DNA from: Paraspadella gotoi
Taxonomy: Eukaryota > Chaetognatha
Length of the DNA: 64,000 nucleotides
Assembly (NCBI GenBank): GCA_051294375.1
Contig: CM119264.1
Location: 28,999,930 to 29,063,929, forward strand
Direction of reading: 5' to 3'
The notes beneath the pieces are model-generated. The model searched no databases, had not been told where the DNA came from, and was given only the letters and a program-made list of their open reading frames with translations. Both the position numbers and the translations under genes were made by a program. This document shows, in pieces, positions 1 through 9,866 of the stretch; the first letter of the stretch is position 1, and every line of letters starts with the position of its first letter.

Positions 1-189
1 CCTCCCCAAACAGAAATCCCCAAGGACAGTCCGTCTTCCGTCGGCAACTACGTCGACTAGACCAAAATCGGACCAACCGACTCTTGACGGGTGGTCCGTA
101 CGGGCGTACGAGACGGAGGTACGGATGAACGACGCCACGGACGGAATCGATAAACGGCAACGACGAGGTGCAGGTCGATAACCGCCTAG

Positions 190-455
190 GATTCAGAATC
201 GGATGAAGATGACAAAGGAGACGACAAAGTAATTGAGGTTGACAAAGAAAGAGGGCGACAAAAGTGCCGAGGTTGATTTACCGACGACGAACATGGTTCA
301 TCTCTCTCGATCAAAGGAGATGAACCGATTAAGACCGAGCGACCATCGTCGACTTGTCCTCCTCCTGAGGATGAGGAGGAGGAGGAGAAAGAAACGACGA
401 CGTCACGACGACGACGACGACACAAAGGCCGCAAAGCGAAAGAAAAGACATGAAT
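190..455 (+). other. Coding-like acidic/basic segment with one in-frame TGA
   Basis: One reading frame after the CCTAG at 186-190 is open to a TGA near 455 apart from a single TGA near 271. It reads as Asp/Glu/Lys-rich (SESDEDDKGDDK), then PPPEDEEEEEKE, then a basic tail (RRRRRHKGRKAKEKT). Such composition is common in nuclear low-complexity proteins, but GAC, GAG and ACG runs also produce it by chance. An alternative frame from 233 is open to 493. No splice-site pair, start codon or family match supports either. It may be an exon fragment of a gene to the left or a degenerate triplet repeat. Confidence 0.2.
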
Positions 456-479
456 GGAAAAGAAAACTGTTCTCGCCTT

Positions 480-658
480 TTGGTAAAATTTAAAAAAAAA
501 TTTAAAAAAAATTTTAAAAAATTTTAAGATTTTTTTTAAATTTTAAAAAATTCAAGGACATGGTTCCCCATTAGTTTTAGAGAGTTCGAGAAAAAATAAT
601 TAGGATATTAAATTCCATTCATAAAGTTTATGTCTCTTCTGTTTATATCTCCCACTTG

Positions 659-714
<56 letters not shown>

Positions 715-1340
715 TTAGCTCATTAACAAAGCCCGGAGACGAGATTTCTTGTTGTCGTTGTTGTCGTCGGGCTTCTGGACAAGGGGCGTGCACACAAAAA
801 AAAGACCTCCAGGTTAACGCCCTGCTCCTTCCTCCAATCCGGAAGGTTGGGCGATCGAGACATCTCTCTTCCCGTTCCACTAATATAAAAAGGGAAGGCT
901 GAGAGCCTTATAATAGAGAAATCAACAAACTAACGTAAAAAATTCCTAATATTTGTAAAGTATTGTTGTAAACCTCTCGTCTCAAATAAATTAACTTCTT
1001 TAAAGTTGAAACTAAAAATAGAAATAACAATATCGCAACTACCTCGTCTTGATTTGTAAAGAAAGCGAAAATTCTAAGTATACGAAATAGACAACCAGTA
1101 ACTAGCTAGCAACTAACGACGGCACCTCATTCCATCTCGAACAAAACCTCGTACGTTTTTAAAATCGGCTAATAAATAAATGATTTTCGCTTACGAAGTT
1201 TTTATTCTTACCGAATTCCGATCGAATAAAAAAAAATTTTAAAAAAAATTTTAAAAAATCGATTTTTCGTTTTTTGTTAAAGTTTTCGATCTATAATTCA
1301 TTATAATTTTATAATGAGAAAATATTTTTTTAAAATGTAT
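480..1340. other. Intergenic, AT-rich, with a (CT)n tract
   Basis: No gene is seen. It holds A/T runs of the AAAATTTTAAAA type at 486-550 and 1229-1260, a (TC)n tract at 661-716, and at 803-843 a short stretch resembling the 71-bp minisatellite unit found at 23.9 kb and 36.0 kb. Confidence 0.6.
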
Positions 1341-1565
1341 ATGAAATTGGTACAACTAATATAAAAATTATCCATTCATTTAATAATTAAGCTATCTTGC
1401 CCATTACTTTGGACAGGTTTGGTGGTTTAAGGCCTCATCACTCTTACAAGATAATGGCAGGTCTCTGCAAGCTTTTAATGAAGACTCACTCACAGTCTGG
1501 TTTATACACTCCCAGAGTACCTGCTTCCCTTATCAAGGAAGTCGAATAATGTTTCAAAGAATATT
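1341..1565 (+). repeat. Interspersed repeat R1, copy 1
   Basis: About 225 bp that aligns along its length, with divergence, to 13582-13817 and 62029-62248, and in its first part to 23062-23125 and 35236-35310. Shared landmarks in order are TTGGTACAAC, ATTATCCATTCATTT, AAGCTATCTTGCCC, CTTTGGACAG, a CTCACAAGATAAT-like block, GCTTTTAAT, ACTCCCAGAG and a GTTTCAAAGAA-like end. No open frame and no clear terminal repeat, so it is probably a short non-autonomous element of unknown class. Confidence 0.7.
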
Positions 1566-1829
1566 TACAATTCAAATTGCACATAGATTTAAATGGTTCA
1601 TCGTTTTGCTTTGTAAGTAGCTATCATAGCTGCTATGCCTATGGTTAACATTAATTATTTTAGTACTATGGTAATGGCAAAAAAACAATTATAATTATTA
1701 GCATTTTTATCAAATTTTTTTAGCCACACTACGAATAAGTAAGACGAATAACTAAGTGAAAAAGAATCAAATTATAATGAAAAAAATATTTTTGAACAAT
1801 TTTAAATGTCAAATATCAAAAGTAAACCA
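1566..1829. other. Intergenic, nothing recognised
   Basis: AT-rich single-copy-looking DNA with no supported feature. Confidence 0.5.
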
Positions 1830-2073
1830 GAAGCGCAGAGACAACCGCCGCCAGGAAGATCTGGCAAACGCTGCGTCTTTAGGAGTGCCGAAGAGAAAAC
1901 CGTGCAGCGGCACCAAATCCAAACAAAGAGCGAGCCAGGGTCGCCGCGCTTTACTGGACAGTGAAACGAATGAGAGGAGGCCTGAATCCAGCGAAGAGAG
2001 ACAATCTCTGAGGGCGATGGCGGAGAAAAAAGAGAGCGTTGGAACAAGAACTCGGCGAGACTGGAAGTTGTGA
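1830..2073 (+). other. GC-richer coding-like segment, unknown
   Basis: A GC-richer island in AT-rich surroundings is open for about 81 codons from the CAG near 1830 to the TGA at 2071. It reads as a charged peptide (RRDNRRQEDLANAASLGVPK, then ALLDSETNERRPESSEERQS). The minus strand is also open over 1951-2133, so the strand is uncertain. No domain is recognised. Either an exon fragment or chance. Confidence 0.2.
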
Positions 2074-2160
2074 CGAGTCGAGATGCGCAGTATGAGGCTG
2101 CAAACCAAGGAGAAAATGACCAACGTGAACCAAATTATTACTTTCTTTAAAATCTTTTTA

Positions 2161-2425
2161 AACAAGTCTTGAGCAAACAAGTGTCGGATCTGCAAGTTAA
2201 GAAAAAGATGCAAGTTAAAAAAAGATACAAAGTTGAAAAAATGACGCGAATTTTAAAATGATGCAATGAAAAAATGATATGAGTTGAAAAAATGATGTGA
2301 GTGGAAAAAATGATGCGAGTTAAAAAAAGATTTTAAAAATTGTGATTTATCATCTGAATTAGCTGATTACCGCTTAATTATCGTAAGCAGATCCGACATT
2401 GTTTGCCTGTTTGCTCAAACTTGTT
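2161..2425. mobile_element. MITE-like element with ~33-bp terminal inverted repeats
   Basis: The left end 2161-2193 (AACAAGTCTTGAGCAAACAA, then TGTCGGATCTGC) is the imperfect reverse complement of 2387-2425. The interior is A-rich and has no open frame. The right terminus plus the adjoining GCTGATTACCGCTTAATTATC block is the reverse complement of the starts of elements at 8612, 15447 and 29273, so this is one dispersed family. No target-site duplication is evident. The class, a non-autonomous DNA transposon, is inferred. Confidence 0.5.
2205..2340. repeat. Degenerate ~22-bp A-rich tandem repeat, forward arm
   Basis: About six imperfect copies of a GAGTTGAAAAAATGATGCGA-like unit inside the MITE-like element. 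Confidence 0.55.
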
Positions 2426-2589
2426 TTTTGATATCCAGTTCACTAATCGTAATTTAATCAAAAACCTAATTAAACAATGAAAGCGCAAAAAAAATTATTA
2501 TAAAGTCTTGTCGGTTAACGAGTATGAAAAACAAGTCGGGTCACTCTCAATTCCCAATATTTTACCAACTGCAATACTTTATATCTTAA

Positions 2590-2680
2590 AAAATGATAAT
2601 TTTTTAAACTTGTATAATTTTCCAATTTGCATAATTTTTTAAACTTGCATAATTTTTTAACTTGCAGCATTTTTTCGACT
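2590..2680. repeat. Reverse-orientation copies of the ~22-bp A-rich repeat
   Basis: Copies of CTTGCATAATTTTTTAA are the reverse complement of the array at 2205-2340, giving a long imperfect inverted arrangement around the element. Confidence 0.45.
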
Positions 2681-2684
2681 TTTA

Positions 2685-2826
2685 ACTATCTAGTTATCGA
2701 GTTTCATTAGTGAGGCAGTGAGGAAGTTGAAATGTGAGTCCATTTTCTTTGTTTCATATCGATTCAAATATTTTTTGTTTGAATTTCTATTTAATTATGA
2801 TTTACTGCAATATTCAAATTAGATTA
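2685..2826 (-). repeat. Interspersed repeat R3, copy 1 (inverted)
   Basis: Reverse complement matches 46020-46160 and part of 46980-47065. Shared blocks are ATTGCAGTAAATCATAAT, GGAAATTCAAACAAAAAATA, ATCGATATGAAACAAA and CTGCCTCACTAATG. No open frame. Confidence 0.65.
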
Positions 2827-3030
2827 TGGTAATTTTCTTTGATAGTAAGGACTGGCGAGATCACTATTCTTTTAAGATTTTTTATTTTGTTTCCCTTCGG
2901 AAGTGATAAAATGTTTCATAGAATGTTTCAATTGTATAAAAGGACCACTTCGTTTTCATTTTTTAAACTCCTTTACCTTCTCAAAAGAGAAAAACAACCA
3001 TTTAACTCAAAAAGAAAAAGCGCAGAAAGA

Positions 3031-3117
3031 CGTCGCCAGGCAACGAAACGCCTGTCAAACGTCGCCAGGCAACTTAACGCCAGTCAAACGTCTCTAGGCG
3101 ACCGAACACCTGTCGAA
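3031..3117. repeat. 29-bp tandem repeat (x3) containing X-box-like motifs
   Basis: Three 29-bp units start at 3031, 3060 and 3089. Units 1 and 2 contain GTCGCCAGGCAAC (3032-3044, 3061-3073), an imperfect palindrome resembling the X-box bound by RFX factors. Unit 3 carries a decayed form. Function is inferred from motif resemblance only. Confidence 0.55.
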
Positions 3118-3742
3118 CGTCCATCAAACTTCACTCTAGTTTGACGTAGAAATTCGTCACAATTCACGCTTGATTCTTTCACAATCACAATTCATTAGAT
3201 TCCATAATAAATTTCATTTGGACTTGTGACGCACGACGCGTCGCATGACAACCAGAGTCCGTAAAAAAGTTTCCCAAAGACCAAGTAATGATCCGATCAC
3301 GTGAATCGTGACTCTCGTACTCCATTTCGTGCGTGACTCTTGCGACTTTAGTTTCTTGATTGTTGTGAAGTGAAAAGCTTGGTTGAGTAAAAGTGCTGGG
3401 TTAAAACGGTTTTTTTTTAGAAAGTGAATGGTTTACAAATGAAAAAAATTATACCTGCCACTGGAGTGTCTAGTAATATCGAAAAGGAATCATGAAAGAG
3501 CCAATTTTGGAGGCATACCTAAATTTGATGCTTGCATAAAATCGCGTTGCTATCACGGGAGTGATTTTTTAATTACGATTTAAGGCAGAGTTACTCAGCT
3601 ACTATATATATACTGTTAAACATGTTCATGAACATTTCTAAAGTCCATTCGTGTCTTTATTGATGTTTTCTTAGCAGTTTTAACCTTTTTATTAACCTTT
3701 TCTATCAGCTACACCTTTTTCTCCAACTGCACCAGCATTGAA
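3118..3742. other. Intergenic, possibly regulatory, no gene
   Basis: Contains TGACGCACGACGCGTCGC near 3225 and a CACGTG E-box near 3299. No open frame of note. Confidence 0.35.
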
Positions 3743-3754
3743 TTTGGCGGGAAA
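3743..3754 (+). promoter_or_regulatory. Perfect E2F-type site
   Basis: TTTGGCGGGAAA matches the consensus for E2F/DP factors. A short ATG frame of 14 codons follows at once and a donor-like GCGG/GTGAGAT lies near 3836, so this could be a first exon, but no downstream exon was found. Confidence 0.3.
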
Positions 3755-3867
3755 ATGAATCGTCGCATCTTTTCTCGGAAATCGATTCACATTTCGTGAA
3801 GGCGTCGACAGCGTATCGCGAAACGATCTCTTGCGGGTGAGATCGGACGAGTTCTCAATCTTTCCTA

Positions 3868-3869
3868 CG

Positions 3870-3900
<31 letters not shown>

Positions 3901-3935
3901 TTTTTCTTTCTTTCTTTCTCTCTTACTTTCACTTT
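3868..3935. repeat. (TTTC)n microsatellite
   Basis: Near-perfect CTTT tetranucleotide run. Confidence 0.9.
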
Positions 3936-4439
3936 CACTTTCCGTTCTCACCTTCCCTTATACTACATTGCATTTTAAGTCATCTGTAACCAATCTTCAT
4001 TAATAATTCGGTTACATCCTGCCGTCTTTCTTTTCTTCCTGTTTTACCTTTCTTTTTCTCTACAGCTTGATAATGTTTAGTACTTTTCTTTTCTTTCTTA
4101 AGATAAGAAAGCAAGTTTGTATTTTTTTTTCTTTTTTCCCCTTCTCTTTTCTCTCATTCTATTTTTATTTCTTTCCCCGCAACTCACCAGGGGCCACTTA
4201 CCCATTGTTCCCTCGTGTCGTTTTCGCAACGCTCGCGCCGCAGACTAATTTAAATAAGAAAAGTGTTACATAAACGCGCTCTATAAATGAAGACGTTTAG
4301 ACCGGATGTACATCGAGATGAATGAAAAGTTTTATTCTTTGGAAAATTGCCTTTGCGGTTTTTCTTTTGTCGCTATTGAGAAATATGTACGGAGATGAAA
4401 AGAGAAAGTTAAAGAACGAGATACGGAAAGAGAAGAGAC

Positions 4440-4487
4440 GAGAGAGCTGGAAGAGAAAGAAGAGAGAGAGAGAGTAGAGAGAGAGAG

Positions 4488-4522
<35 letters not shown>

Positions 4523-4548
4523 AGAGAATAAGAAAGAGAGATAAAGAA

Positions 4549-4596
<48 letters not shown>

Positions 4597-4650
4597 AAGA
4601 GAGAGAGAATAAGAAAGAAAGAGAAAGAAAGAAGAGAGAGAAGAGAGAGA

Positions 4651-4691
<41 letters not shown>

Positions 4692-4713
4692 AGAAAAGAG
4701 AGAGGAAAGAAGA

Positions 4714-4752
<39 letters not shown>
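4440..4752. repeat. Long (GA)n polypurine tract
   Basis: About 310 bp of almost pure purine on the plus strand, with GA dinucleotides broken by AAGAAAG interruptions. Confidence 0.9.
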
Positions 4753-4759
4753 CGAGAGC

Positions 4760-6180
4760 TCGTAAAAAGTTGAGTATGAATCGAGATCAGAATTTCTTTT
4801 TTCTATTCAGGATTTTTTTTCGATTCCACGATTTTACAGAATCAAAAACGTCGATGGTGAACCAGTTAATGGAATGTCGGACTGTTATAACCTTTGTCTA
4901 ACTAAACATCATATGTCTAATTCTAAGGTTTAAACGAATCATATCAAGAAGCTTTGCCCTGGTACTTTCTTTATAATATTATAAATCATCTTATTGTATA
5001 ATCTTTTAACTCTTTTATCATGACGTGCGATACGCTTAAAAAAGCTAATAAGGTTTTATATCCCTTGCCTCTCTTTATTCATGCTATGAGTTTTTTAACA
5101 TTATAACTATTCATAATATTCCTTTTTAATTTCCCCTCTTTCATATTTACCAACTCTTTAATGTTCTTCCTTCTAACTTAGTTCACAATCTCCCCACATT
5201 TTTCTCAATCTTAATTATCACAATTTCTTCACTGAATCTCGACTCATGTTTTTTCCTCCTTTTTTCTTCCGACCTCACCTTGCATCTGCCTGCATCGGCT
5301 CGCATCGGCTTGCACCTGGTAGTTTTGCTCGGCTTTTCGTGAGATTTTGAAAGTAAACCTCGGTTCATTGGGAGAAAAAACTATAAAACAAACAAAATAC
5401 TGAATTAAACTATTTTGTTATCCTTTCTCACTATTACGTTTCGATAAAAACGTTTTTCGAAACATGTCCGTCTTTATTATAACAAAGAGTGGAGGACGGA
5501 ATTTTTAGTGATAAAGAATTTGTAACCAAAGGAAAATGAAGGTGAGTCTATTTCAGTGAAACATCGAGGGGAAAATGCGCGAAGGAATAAAATTACAATG
5601 ACTTTTATATGAACTAATTTGTTTATCAAAGTAGGAATTCGAAAAGGGAATGGAATTTTAGGCTGAAAATAATATTGACATTTTTGTAATTCAAGGAATT
5701 TTCACATTCAATCTTCACTAAAGAAAAAATCATTGTTTGTAAACAATAAAAAATAAAAAATAAAAACAATAAAAACAATAGAAACTTATGTCGAAATATA
5801 TGGAAAATTTATAAATTTCTTTTTTTTGCACTGCACTCCATTATGAAATTGAACTTTTTAATCAATAAAAACTTTGTTTTCTCTAGTTAAAATCTCTCGA
5901 TATATTTATTTCCCTTTATCCTCCTTCGTTCCGAAGTGGCGTGAACAATTTTCTTAGCCACACACTACTTTGAAACAGGTCGACTTGAAAATTTCTTTTC
6001 TCTCTGTCTACAAACTGAAATAATTCACAATGTTTCTGAACATGCGAATTTTTGGCGTTAGTATTTGTTTTAAATTAAGGAATTTTATTTGTCGCTTTTC
6101 TTTTTCGCAAACTATGGACTTGGGTTCAATTCACAGGAAGTGGAAACCACATTCAAATCTTAATGTTTAAAAGAAATATC
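4760..6180. other. Intergenic, AT-rich, no gene seen
   Basis: Open frames are short and AT-driven. No repeat family, RNA gene or conserved motif was recognised. Confidence 0.5.
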
Positions 6181-6483
6181 TTAGAGAGATGCAAAGCGTC
6201 TTGTTATATCCGCATCTAAAAACTCCTGACTTTTTTTCGCGCACCATAGATCATCGCGTTCCCGAGAAAAAAAAAGGGGGCGCTGGTCTGAATGCCTCGT
6301 CTGGCACCGGAGACGCGATAGCGGAACTACGCCGCCAGGGGGTAGACGGTAACGGCGGCGGCGGCGGCTGCGGCGGCGGCTGCGGTGATGGTGGTACTTT
6401 TGAAAGAGGCGCCGCGAAAAGAAATAATTTTTTTCCCCGTTGAACCCGCGGCTTCGATTTGGGTCAGAGTCTGATTTCAAAGA

Positions 6484-6822
6484 CTGTGTGGGCATTGGCG
6501 GCTTGGGTATTGGCGGCGAGGGCATTGGCGGCGTGGGCATTGGCGGCGTGGGCATTGGCGGCTTGGGCATTGGCGGCGTGGGCATTGGCGACGTGGGCAT
6601 TGGCGGCGTGGGCATTGGCGCGCTTGGGTATTGGCGGCTTGGGCATTGGCGGCGTGGGCATTGGGGCGAGGGCATTGGCGGCGTGGGCATTGGCGGCTTG
6701 GGTATTGGCGGCTTGGGCATCGGCGGCGTGGGCATTGGCGGCGTGGGAATTGGCGGCTTGGGTATTGGCGGCGTGGGCATTGGCGGAGTGGGCATTGGCG
6801 GTGTTAGTATTGGCGACCTGGG
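6484..6822. repeat. 15-bp GC-rich minisatellite
   Basis: About 22 copies of GGCATTGGCGGCGTG, alternating GCGTG and GCTTG endings. Because the unit is divisible by three, both strands stay open: GIGGV/GIGGL on plus, MPTPP/MPKPP on minus (6181-6843, 220 codons). Interruptions near 6630 and 6663 shift the frame, which argues against selection for a protein. A proline-rich minus-strand repeat protein is possible but unsupported. Confidence 0.85.
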
Positions 6823-7084
6823 CGGAGTTTGTGTCATTTCCACTGTCAGCGTGGCATTTGCGGTCCGGCACAGGCATTTATATTTGTGGCGATGGTATTC
6901 CTGACGTTGGCGTTTGACTCATTGGCGTTGATTGTCAGCATCGGCATAAGCATTTGCAGTATTGGATTTCGGTGCTTTGGCGTTAGGGGCATTGACACTG
7001 GCTATGGCGCTGTAGGCATCGGGATCGGCGGCAAAGGTATTGAGATTTGTCACCTTTGACAATTGCTGTATCAGCATTTTCGGC

Positions 7085-7315
7085 ATTAGCGGAGTTGGCA
7101 GCGTCGGCAACGTCGGCGTGAGCGACGTCGGCAACGTCGGCAACGTCGGCGTGTGCGACGTCGGCGTCTGAGGCGTCGACGGCGGCGAAAGTTTGGATGT
7201 TTGCTTCCGTCTTGAATTATGCGTCTGAGTCATGTGCTGAATGAGCCACCGCCACCGCCGCCGCTGCAGCCGACCGCCGCTGCAGCCGACCCCGCCGCCG
7301 CTGCAGCCGACCGCC
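7085..7315. repeat. GC-rich GTCGGCAAC 9-mer array and GCTGCAGCCGACC array
   Basis: 7098-7165 repeats a 9-bp GTCGGCAAC-like unit. 7250-7315 holds three copies of GCCGCTGCAGCCGACC. The minus strand is open over 6919-7317 (Pro/Thr-rich), but composition explains this. Confidence 0.7.
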
Positions 7316-7319
7316 AACT

Positions 7320-8150
7320 CTGACTCTCTGTCTCCGAAATCGGTTCTCCGTTTTCACTGCCTCACCTTAAGTAAGGAAAAACCTATCAAGTTCGTATTGA
7401 ATATTTTTTTGGTATTTTAGGATAACTGTTTATAATATGTATGTAGCAAATTAAAAAAAAAAGTAATTTTAAAGAAAGTTCAAAAGTACGTTCCGCTCAC
7501 CTCGCTCAAAATGTGGGTCTTTCTTCTTCCCAAAAAGAGTTTTATTCCACTAGTAACTGAATTCGGGACTTTATTTTCCCGCCGCTCGGTTGTCTCTCCT
7601 GAAATTAAGTCGTTACTGCAGCCGAAAGATTTGTTGTTTGCAGAATATTATACCAACGAGGCAACCTCAGACTTTATAGTTTATTTTAATTATAATTTTC
7701 GGTCAATCATCGTGACGTTGCCCTTCTCATGCTAAACTTTTCTCTTTTTTTAATTTTTTAATTCATAAACTTACTTATCATATTCATTACTCAAATATTC
7801 GTACAAAATTATCGCCATTTGTAAAATAAGTCTGAAAGCAGAGGAAACTTAAACAAATCTTTTCTAAAACCTAATTTCTCAATTCACATTTAACTATGTA
7901 TTAAAGAATTTCCGTCCTTTTCTCTACCATCCTCTCCCCTTTACTTTCCCCCCACTCTTCGTTCTTCCCCCGCCCCCCCCCGCCCCCTTCCACGGCGTTT
8001 GTAAAAAGGCATCAAAGATTCGAGTCAAAAGATCGTCGACTCGATTTTATGTTTGGAAGAAGGAAAAAGGTTAAACAAGTTTCCTCGGCGAATATTTCGG
8101 GTTTTTTTTGTCTGAAAAGATTAAAGGAAAGGAAAAATAAAGAGGTGGGG
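7320..8150. other. Intergenic, no supported gene
   Basis: A 74-codon plus-strand frame at 7511-7735 has no recognisable domain or splice context. A poly-C stretch (CCCCCGCCCCCCCCC) lies near 7970. Confidence 0.4.
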
Positions 8151-8154
8151 GTTG

Positions 8155-8265
8155 AAAAGGAAAAAAGAGAGAAAGAAAGGGAGAAAGAAAAAAGGGAGAA
8201 AGAAAGAAAGAAAGTAAGAAAGAAAGAAAAAAAGGGAAAAAGAAAGAGAGAAAAAAGTAAGAGAG
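8155..8265. repeat. (GAAA)n purine tract
   Basis: GAAAGAAAG-type polypurine run with GGGA interruptions. Confidence 0.85.
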
Positions 8266-8555
8266 AAGGAATGATATCGTCAGCGACAACAACAACCACG
8301 ATCAACAGCTGAGGAGGATGAGATGCACATAGAAGAACAGGAGGAGGAAGTGCTTGCTCCTGAGGATGAAGAGAGACGAGCAAGCGAGGAAGGAGTGGAG
8401 AGAAACTAGACAATCTGTTCATGAGCGATCTGGGACTGAACTTTACAATAATTGCCAATATTGAATTTACACGTTTTCTGTCTCTGAAATTTATGTAAAT
8501 AAGAAATAAACAAATAGTCAAGTTTAAAACGAATTATTCATGGCTCTCGTTTATG

Positions 8556-8597
8556 TGGTGGCAGCGGTGAGATTCGAACCCACGCCTCCGAAGAGAC
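8556..8597 (-). other. tRNA-Leu-like 3' half ending in CCA
   Basis: The minus strand reads GTCTCTTCGGAGGCGTGG, then GTTCGAATCTCACCGC, then TGCCA followed by CCA. This matches the variable arm, T arm (box B GGTTCGAATC) and 3' acceptor strand of eukaryotic tRNA-Leu. The 5' half is absent. CCA is normally added after transcription, so its presence in DNA suggests reverse transcription: a retro-inserted tRNA fragment, or (read on plus, TGGTGGCAGCGGTG) an extended LTR-retrotransposon primer-binding site. No LTR is visible nearby. Confidence 0.6.
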
Positions 8598-8611
8598 ATG
8601 AGAGAGAAAGA

Positions 8612-8890
8612 AACAAGTTTGAGGAAACAATGTCGGATCTGCCCACGATCATTAGCGGTAAGCAGCTGATTAGATAATTAATTAATTAATTAAATAAAAT
8701 AATTTTTTAATATTAATTTTTTTCATTCGCGTAAAAAACGTTTTCCACTTTGTCTCGCCAATCAATCACAAAATTAATTAATAAATTGATTACAAAATAA
8801 TTAATTACTAATTTATCAATAATAAAGAAAAAAACATAATCAAATTGGGAAATATATTTTTTTGTTTTTTCCATTTGAACTCATTTGAAG
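8612..8890 (+). repeat. Interspersed repeat R2, copy 1
   Basis: Starts AACAAGTTTGAGGAAACAAT and GTCGGATCTGCCCACGATC, continues through TTAATTAAT runs and CCACTTTGTCTCGCC, and ends near ATAATCAAAT and TTTTTTCCATTTGAACTC. It aligns with 15447-15770 and 29273-29600, and its start matches the terminus of the MITE-like element at 2161. Confidence 0.7.
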
Positions 8891-9389
8891 TTCATTCACG
8901 CTCTCTAACTTGAGTAATGTACCATGCTTCCATGCTTAATGAATGAGTTAAAAAATAAAAAATTCTTGCCAAATCCATTTTCTCTCTATTTTCTGTAATA
9001 ATTGACAATGAATCTATTCATATAGTAATACACAATTGATAATTTGAGATATATATAACCCACAGCAATTAGTATCCCGAGCCCGGCATTCAGCAACAGT
9101 GATCATAAACTACTGCTACAACTACTGGCCTCAAATTAATATATAATGTAATATGAAACAACAACAACCCAGATAAATGGCATCAGGATAACAATGATAA
9201 CCTGAACAAACCGCTTTGACCAAGCAATAACGATAACAGACAAACAGCATCAAGCAATAAAATTATCCGAATAACTAAAATTAAGACTAATGGTTTTGTA
9301 AATAAATTACATTTAAACGATAAAGAAAAGATCTGAAACTAAAAAATGATATCTGAAATAATTGGCCCTAATCAAACGAACTTTAATTA
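8891..9389. other. Intergenic 3' of the DOMON/b561 gene, no feature recognised
   Basis: AT-rich; no open frame or repeat identified. Confidence 0.4.
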
Positions 9390-9617
9390 CTCAACCAAAT
9401 TTTCTTAAGCAAACAAATAACAAGAATTACTCAAACCAAATAGCCTCAAGCCAACAAATAACTTGAATTACTCAAACCCAATGGCCTCATGCAAACAAAT
9501 AACTACAATTACTCAAACCCAATGGCCTCATGCAAACAAATAACTACAATTACTCAAACCCAATGGCCTCAAGCATACAAATAACTACAATTACTCAAAC
9601 CCAATGGCCTCAAGCAA
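9390..9617. repeat. 41-bp minisatellite overlapping the gene's stop codon
   Basis: About 5.5 copies of a 41-bp unit (CTCAAACCCAATGGCCTCAT, then GCAAACAAATAACTACAATTA). The outer left copies are more diverged. The last unit contains TCAAGCAAA, whose reverse complement supplies the final codons and TGA of the minus-strand gene. Confidence 0.8.
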
Positions 9618-9866
9618 ACCAACCGCAAAAGATTCCATAGAAGAGAACGAAGAGAGTGACGATGCCAAGAAAGATGAGAGGCCATCTCTCTTTCTTGGCC
9701 TCAGCCAAATCCTCTTGGCTCAGAATGCCGTTCTCTCTCTCCTTCTTTTCTCCGTTGATCAGGCGATTTTGGACTTGGCGAATGAGGATGTAAAGAAGTA
9801 GACCGACTTCGAAAATGCCGACGATGGCCACGCAAGATTCTTGCATCGGAGTCATTTCTCGTTTGC
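9610..9866 (-). CDS. Exon 9: C-terminal helices and stop
   Basis: Acceptor TTGTCCAG. Encodes MTPMQESCVAIVGIFEVGLL, a charged segment (NGEKKERENGILSQEDLAEA), and LIFLGIVTLFVLFYGIFCGW, then FA and TGA at 9610-9612. The stop lies in the 41-bp minisatellite. Confidence 0.9.

Noticed and set aside
1809-2213. 134-codon minus-strand frame
   Set aside because: Overlaps the terminal repeat of the MITE-like element and has no domain; the plus-strand frame is at least as plausible.
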